The notes beneath the pieces are model-generated. The model worked only from the letters and a program-made list of their open reading frames with translations, ran no database searches and was not told the DNA's origin. A stretch of DNA of 64,000 nucleotides, from the NCBI RefSeq assembly GCF_013248965.1, contig NZ_JABRVQ010000012.1, positions 30,689-94,688 of the forward strand, given 5' to 3'. Each line of letters opens with the position of its first letter. The stretch's first letter is position 1. The DNA is from Psychrobacter okhotskensis. Its GTDB lineage: Bacteria; Pseudomonadota; Gammaproteobacteria; Pseudomonadales; Moraxellaceae. Both the position numbers and the translations under genes were made by a program. Positions 62,559-64,000 of this stretch are shown here, in pieces.

Positions 62559-63806
62559 TTATTGTGCGGCATAGGATAGTTTCATGCCCACAATATAAGC
62601 ATCATTGTCTTCGAATTTACCAATTTTTGTACCGCTAGCAGCCAATAAACCCTCCGCATCACCTAACATCAGATACTTACCACCGACAGAAACTGCCCAC
62701 TCAGGCGTAAGGTTATATTTTGCACCAAGTCCAACGCTATAATATCCTTCTGTAGGCCCTAAAGGTGATACTGGATTACCAGCGCCACTATCCCAACCGA
62801 TTGAACCTGATACCGCAAGCTTTGGGGTAAGACGCTTGCCAAGTCCCAGCTCTAACATGTAAGAGTCGTCGTCATATTCCAAAAGCTTCACTTGATCGAC
62901 AGTATTACCTTGTAACGCATTTAAAGCGACGCCATTTTTATCCAACAATGGTGGCGCTATTTCAAAATCACTCCAAGGAACCCAGCGTGCTTTCGCGATT
63001 AATAATGTAGTGGGATTAAGCCCCGTTTGAAAGTCAATATTTATTGATTTAGGCGTGGTGAGCTCTTTTTCTTTGGTTTGGGTAGCGCTTAATCCTAATG
63101 ATTGTGTTAGTAACGGCGGTAGTGCATTGACAATTGGCATAGACTCTGCATACTTCACGTCATGATCAATTTCTGAACGATAAGTAATCGCTGCCTTCAG
63201 ACCGATTTCAGGCTTGAGATAAGCAGCTCCTACCATATAGCCATAAGCATCATTTTTTGCTATTTGCAGCGTGTAATTATCAACCGCTCTTAGCGCAGGG
63301 TTTTTACCACGAATTCTCAATTCCCCTTCAATCTTTTGTAGGACTGGCCCACCGTATATTTTGAAGTTGTTGTTTGCTCCCAAATTTACGCCTAATAAGC
63401 CCGTAAAATTATCTGAACTAACATCGACCGCCGTCTGTTTGCTGTCATTGTCAGGAGCATTGAGATTAGTTAAGGAGTTATCACCTTGGTAAAGAATTTT
63501 AGCGCCGAAAGGTTGATCATAAAAAACCCCCACACTGAATCTATCATTGATGTCCGTTTTTACGCCATAAGCGTAGCCTTCATACCGCTCTCCAAGATCT
63601 CCTATTTGGTCATCGTTTGACTCTACCCCAGAGATATCAGGACTAATCGTATAGGCACTGGCGTAGGCTAATGTGCCACTAGAACTAAAATCTTCGCTCG
63701 CTTGACCAGAACGATCTAATCCTGCCGCGCCCGCAAGCGATGATAAAGATAAAGCTGTGAGCGCCAATGAAATCTTGGATAGCCTATATAGTTTGGATTT
63801 AGACAT
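62559..63806 (-). CDS. FadL-family outer-membrane long-chain hydrocarbon/fatty acid porin
   Basis: A 415-residue OMPP1/FadL protein. The signal peptide (residues ~1-28, Lys-rich start, then LALTALSLSSLAGA) is followed by the hatch-domain start AAGLDRSGQASEDFSSSGTLAYAS. Alternating beta-strand segments follow (DRFSVGVFYDQPFG, LGLGKRLTPKLAVSGSIGWDSGAG, YYSVGLGAKYNLTPEWAVSVGGKYLMLG). The start at 63806 has GGAG at good spacing; an upstream ATG at 63851 lacks support. It is expected to bring hydrophobic substrates through the outer membrane for the adjacent synthetase and oxidases. Confidence 0.87.
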   Translation of the reverse strand: MSKSKLYRLSKISLALTALSLSSLAGAAGLDRSGQASEDFSSSGTLAYASAYTISPDISGVESNDDQIGDLGERYEGYAYGVKTDINDRFSVGVFYDQPFGAKILYQGDNSLTNLNAPDNDSKQTAVDVSSDNFTGLLGVNLGANNNFKIYGGPVLQKIEGELRIRGKNPALRAVDNYTLQIAKNDAYGYMVGAAYLKPEIGLKAAITYRSEIDHDVKYAESMPIVNALPPLLTQSLGLSATQTKEKELTTPKSINIDFQTGLNPTTLLIAKARWVPWSDFEIAPPLLDKNGVALNALQGNTVDQVKLLEYDDDSYMLELGLGKRLTPKLAVSGSIGWDSGAGNPVSPLGPTEGYYSVGLGAKYNLTPEWAVSVGGKYLMLGDAEGLLAASGTKIGKFEDNDAYIVGMKLSYAAQ

Positions 63807-63933
63807 TTTACATTCTCCTTGGTAGACATAATAAATGACATCCGTTGTCATTGAATGATTAAAGCCTTACTGGTAAAAATGTTAAAACTCTTAGATTAAC
63901 ACATGAAGTGCAATACCAAATATGAGGTGAAAA

Positions 63934-63965
63934 AAAGACCTAGATGCGCTAGCATCAAAGTCTTT
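63934..63965 (-). terminator. Possible terminator of a gene beyond the window
   Basis: AAAGAC-CTA-GATGC pairs with GCATC-AAA-GTCTTT. On the minus strand it runs into seven Ts, fitting the end of a minus-strand gene starting past 64000. The rest of 63807-64000 is the fadL promoter region. Confidence 0.45.
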
Positions 63966-64000
63966 ATCCACCGACCAAAGTGAGATTGCAACCATGAACT

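Overview
The window looks like chromosomal DNA of a Moraxellaceae gammaproteobacterium, most likely Psychrobacter. The basis is moderate-to-low GC with AT-rich intergenic DNA, protein sequences that read like Psychrobacter/Acinetobacter homologues, and the gene content: a methylcitrate cycle with AcnD/PrpF, Kdp, RecBCD, a DUF2868/DUF3482 pair and a FadL/GMC/BVMO lipid-oxidation cluster. This is recognition by eye; no search was run.

Layout. (1) 3-830: end of an Nramp-like metal transporter. (2) 1184-15408: a stretched 2-methylcitrate cycle locus (prpB, lipoprotein gene, prpC, acnD, then ndh, a yefM-yoeB toxin-antitoxin pair, prpF, a DMT transporter, an ABC exporter, a GNAT acetyltransferase with a membrane tail, and prpD). 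Both the AcnD/PrpF and the PrpD dehydration routes are encoded. (3) 15549-24774: an SDR, the DUF2868 protein and DUF3482 GTPase pair, an ArsA-type ATPase + cory-CC-star protein + short CstA set on the minus strand, a hypothetical gene and hpt. (4) 24998-36643: recD, recB and recC on the minus strand, with a 170-bp foldback element (MITE-like) between recC and recB. (5) 36971-41071: two poorly characterised genes, tRNA-Arg(CCU), a COG2509-type FAD protein, then a second foldback element (277 bp) beside an IS3-family transposase remnant. (6) 41333-51827: a TerC/CBS/CorC membrane protein, then kdpF-A-B-C-D-E with a recognisable KdpE-like operator. (7) 51962-63806: a secreted lipase, an SDR-Baeyer-Villiger monooxygenase fusion, an acyl-CoA synthetase, a GMC alcohol oxidoreductase, an LCAD-like acyl-CoA dehydrogenase, a TetR regulator and a FadL porin. 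Together they look like an uptake and oxidation module for long-chain hydrophobic substrates.

The most unusual signals are: the natural SDR-BVMO fusion within that lipid module; the ArsA/cory-CC-star/CstA set; and three families of small repeated DNA. The first family has AGGGYGTGTC tips and TA flanks. The second is the 277-bp nested foldback, which shares a motif with DNA at the lipase 3' end. The third is a TATAGTCAGT-associated repeat with a palindromic centre that is inverted in one copy. I saw no CRISPR array, prophage, rRNA or replication origin.
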